DNA from: Drosophila miranda
Lineage: Eukaryota; Arthropoda; Insecta; Diptera; Drosophilidae
Reading direction: 5' to 3'
DNA: 64,000 nucleotides
Assembly: GCF_003369915.1 (NCBI RefSeq)
Contig: NC_046675.1
Span: forward strand, 8,804,001 to 8,868,000
Position numbers and translations under genes: made by a program. Shown piece by piece: positions 60,889 to 64,000 of the stretch (position 1 is the first letter of the stretch; the number at the start of each line of letters is the position of its first letter). The notes beneath the pieces are model-generated. The model was not told the origin of the DNA. It saw only the letters and a list, made by a program, of their open reading frames with translations, and ran no database searches.

Positions 60889-61627
60889 TCAAAAGCTCGT
60901 TGTTTTTATCAGCTGCTTGCCGTAGCTTTTGATGGGAAAACTCTCGTACTGATAGCTGCGTTGCACCAGACCATGATCCAGAAATTTCAGTTTGTTCAGT
61001 GACTGTGCAATGTAATTGCTGCGTGAAATGAGAAGACAATGAACTGGCAACTCAGATCCCAGAATAGAAGAGGGGTCAATCCTACCTGTAGTACTCGTAG
61101 TCGTAGCGCAAGTACCCAGAGAACGGCTGAAGCTCGAGGCCATCTGGACAAATGGGATTGCCGTGGAGGCTCAGGTACTGCAGGTTGGGAAATAGTCGTC
61201 GGATAAGTCGCATTGTTGAGGGCAGGTCACTGAACTGCAATGCCAAACGCGTGTAAGAGACTCTGAAACGAAGAAGGAAAGGACCCTACCTCATTCTTGT
61301 TCAGCATGAGCACCTCCAGCTGTGGCAGGGGTTGTGTCAATGTCCGTAGTCGTGCCTCGTGTAGCCGATTGTTGTCCAGCACCAAATGACGCAGCTGCTC
61401 GAACTCCGCCAGCCAGGACAGATCCTTCAGACAGTTATAGCTCAGGTCTAGCAGTTCCACGTGCTCCGCATGCCGCTTGACCAGCTCCAGGGGCAGTGAT
61501 CGGAGATTCTGCTGCACCAAAATGAGCTACATTTTTGGGCGATTGTGTGTCGTTCGACTCGTAATCACTCAAAGATAAACCAAAATAATTACCCTACCTG
61601 ACTGTCGTTGTGTTGGAACGTTTGCAT
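60889..61627 (-). CDS. Small leucine-rich-repeat protein
   Basis: Exons 61627-61598, 61526-61290, 61234-61086 and 61018-60889 join in phase to give 181 residues from the Met in 'MQTFQHNDSQ'. Four LRR units are visible: 'VELLDLSYNCLKDL', 'LRHLVLDNNRLHE', 'LEVLMLNKNEFSDL' and 'LQYLSLHGNPI'. An LRR-cap-like C-terminus follows ('NYIAQSLNKLKFLDH'). Such small LRR proteins are binding scaffolds. I do not know its partner or its fly name. The reading frame continues upstream of this Met to a better-placed ATG at 61750, interrupted by one TAG (see next entry). The true N-terminus is therefore uncertain, and the gene may be longer, damaged, or translated from the internal Met. Confidence 0.75.
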
Positions 61628-61750
61628 TGCCTCCAGATTCCGTATCTACTGCGAGAGATCTTCTATTGTGGGGTTGGGAGTGCGGGCGAGCTTTCGGATA
61701 CCTTTTCGGCGATCGTCTGAGGCACAACTGAGGCGTGCTCCGTCGCTCAT
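61628..61750 (-). other. Upstream in-frame extension of the LRR gene, interrupted by TAG
   Basis: ATG at 61750 (context CAAATGAG) opens 34 codons ('MSDGARLSCASDDRRKGIRK...') and meets TAG at 61648-61646. The same frame then runs through seven more codons into the annotated Met. An alternative splice from 'CGAAAAG|GTATCC' to 'CTCTCGCAG|' would remove part of this region but puts the next exon out of frame. Confidence 0.55.
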
Positions 61751-64000
61751 TTGCTGCAGTTGATAGCAGAGACGAATGCTTTTGTTTTTACGTATTTACT
61801 TTTACTTTTTTTTTGTCATACCCTGTACGATGCCATGTGCAAAGGATGTGTGGGTTTTATAGAGGCTCAGAGTCTCTTTGCTTACCTTACTTTTCATTGG
61901 AGCTAGTCAAATAGTCATAAGCATACCTCTAAAGTCTACCGACTGGCTGAGTACCATACTTCATTGGACAGCATTAAGTAGAGATGGTTTTCTAAATTAT
62001 AAGTTAAATTTTCCAATTAGTTCGTAATTTTTTTAAGCTTTTCAATCCGTAATCAAAAAATAGACAATCAAACGCCACTTGGAATCGTAACCGCAATATA
62101 CAAAAATATTATAAAATTTGTAGGAACGAATTCTAGGTAACTATTTTTGTATGTTATGGAATTTTTTGTTAAGATACTCTACGTTTATTCATTGTAAGAA
62201 TCGTAAAAGCATCCAAATTTGCATTCACTTTAGGTTTTTGCTCTTTCTTAATTCTTGTTTTTTTAAGAAGAAGAAACATCAACAAACTTCCATAGAGGTA
62301 TTCCGCAAGTCGTTCCCCAGGCCCTTATCAGGCCTACCTACATACTCCATATACTCTTCGTAAGTGTGTGTTTTATTTTGTTTGGCTTCTGCGCAGCTGT
62401 TTGGTTGTTACTTTTCCCTCCTCTTTCGTTGCTTGATTTTATAGCAGATGCGGAAGGGGAGGAGCAGGTAGAGGGGGAGGCGAAGTACTGATAAGCCGGC
62501 AGGCAAAAGCTGACATCTAGAGGGCGCCAGCGAGTATTAGTGATCGCACATGAAGTACATACATTATACGACAAGTGCTCCCGCGGCAACGTCGATGCTC
62601 GATGTCCGCATGAAATGCTGTCAGAAATTCCAAAATGTTTCGTTTTTTGTACAAATCCTTCGACTGCGCTTTAACCACTTTGACCACGACTGGAGTTGGT
62701 CAAGTGGTGGTGGTGCCGCTTGGTGGTGCGAGGGGGGAAGGGCCTGGCGATAAGTGCTCCACAATGGCAGAGTGCGGGCAAATATATTTTTAATTGCCAG
62801 CTAGGCTGGCAAACAGAAATGACGGCCCACAAGCGCAAGAGTCCGAATGAAAAGGCAAAACGAAAAGACTACAGCGGCCTGACAAGCAATTTTCACTGCA
62901 AATGGCTAACAAATTGGTAGCGAAGAGAGGGAAGGAGAGGCGGGGGATGGGCAAACTAGTGCCAAACAATAGGAGATGACAGCATAAATAAACAAGCTGC
63001 GAGATACAAATTACGGCTCACAGCATTTAGCCAGGCACTTAATTCAATGAAACCCAAACCACGCACACAATCTCACTCCCAGCAGCCAGAGATACGGATA
63101 CCGATATAAGAGATAGATACGTCTGGGCATCGGTAAAAGTAATCAATTTCCCAGTAGCCTTTGTCATCAGAGCTTTGAGGTGGCTGACAGCTGTGCCATC
63201 CGTGGCGACAGCTCCCTTAACCCTTCCTGGGGCACTCACTCTGCCATTTGGACCGCCTGTCAGTGACACTCGAAGCGTATAGCTGTTTTGTCCGCTAACC
63301 ATCTTATTATTTCCCCTGCTTGCACTCCACTTTTGCTTGGTAATAAGTGTGGTACGCATGCACGTCTATGCCTCTATAAATAGGCCTTTGATTGCTGGTG
63401 GTTTCAATAGGCATTATAATTCAATGTCAACACTGAATTGACCGTTGTGGAAGACCATTATTCCGCAGCCAGTGATCTTCAATAGGGCAACCTTTGACGC
63501 TCAAGGGTATAGACATATGGAGCTGAACTGAGAAATGGACTCGAAATAAGTTTTATGGATCCTCTTCCTTAAACGCGTCAGAAGTCTCCCTGAAACTCCT
63601 TTCTTGAAGTATGCGGCGCAATTAAATTGTATTTTTACCTGCCACTTTGATGACTAATCCGCAGCACTTAATTCTGTGGCTATACTCGTATAAAGGAATA
63701 GAATAATTTGGGACCCATCCCCAAAATCCAATTTGCTTTGACCGCCGCATTAGCCTCATTAATATCACCATAGAGACCCGCCGGCCACCCACCCCCACCT
63801 GAAGCACTCTTAGTGCCACCCAACCACCCAGAGAAATAAAAAAGTGCTCGACTTGCTCCAATTTTAATTACTTCCCACAGGCCGTTGCCGATGATGGTGT
63901 TACTTACATAAAAACCAAGACGGGGATGGGACTGGGATGATGAGTGAGGAGTGATGAGGGGAGGCTCGATAATTGTGCTAAAATCGAATGACCTTGATGG
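61751..64000. other. Right-end intergenic DNA
   Basis: I see no gene, RNA gene or recognisable repeat family here. Open frames are short and lack coding character. The sequence is AT-rich with a few GC-richer patches (62690-62770, 63740-63850). Confidence 0.5.

Overview
The window is nuclear DNA from a Drosophila species that is not D. melanogaster. Genes are densely packed and have short GT-AG introns. The encoded proteins (Cyclin G, RpL6, Rough deal, Pygopus, gamma-COP) read as near-identical to the fly proteins known to me, while the intergenic DNA and one retrotransposon do not look like D. melanogaster. A Sophophoran outside the melanogaster subgroup, possibly the obscura group, is my best inference. 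The exon structures below were built by hand from splice signals and checked for reading phase.

Layout, left half. CycG enters from the left edge (+, C-terminal exons) and is followed by a long AT-rich 3' UTR and intergenic DNA. RpL6 (+) has a 503-bp hAT-like MITE inserted in its promoter. Two tandem ACOT9-type acyl-CoA thioesterase genes (-) follow, then a second citrate-carrier gene (+). A damaged 5.4-kb I-type non-LTR retrotransposon (-) sits exactly in the 3'-3' gap between the citrate carrier and rod. rod (-, 14 coding exons, 2103 aa) and pygo (+) are divergent. gammaCOP (-) converges on pygo.

Layout, right half. A gustatory receptor gene (-) is followed by the very large CG5521/RalGAP-alpha gene (+, 2017 aa, with an 18-nt micro-exon). 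Next come an unrecognised four-pass membrane protein gene (+, with a 5.9-kb first intron), a cytosolic aldehyde dehydrogenase gene (-) and a small leucine-rich-repeat gene (-). The last gene has an in-frame TAG in what otherwise looks like its 5' coding region. The final 2.2 kb holds no gene I can support.

The genes are ordinary single-copy eukaryotic housekeeping, signalling and chemosensory genes and do not form a shared pathway. Some share themes: mitochondrial metabolism (two thioesterases and a citrate carrier), mitosis (rod, CycG) and Wnt transcription (pygo). I found no novel multi-gene system. The best leads are a transposon splitting the RpL6 promoter with a perfect 8-bp target duplication, a retrotransposon between two tightly abutting gene ends whose poly(A) signals overlap coding sequence, a dispersed ~120-150-bp repeat family next to what may be a rearrangement boundary, and the in-frame stop in the LRR gene.
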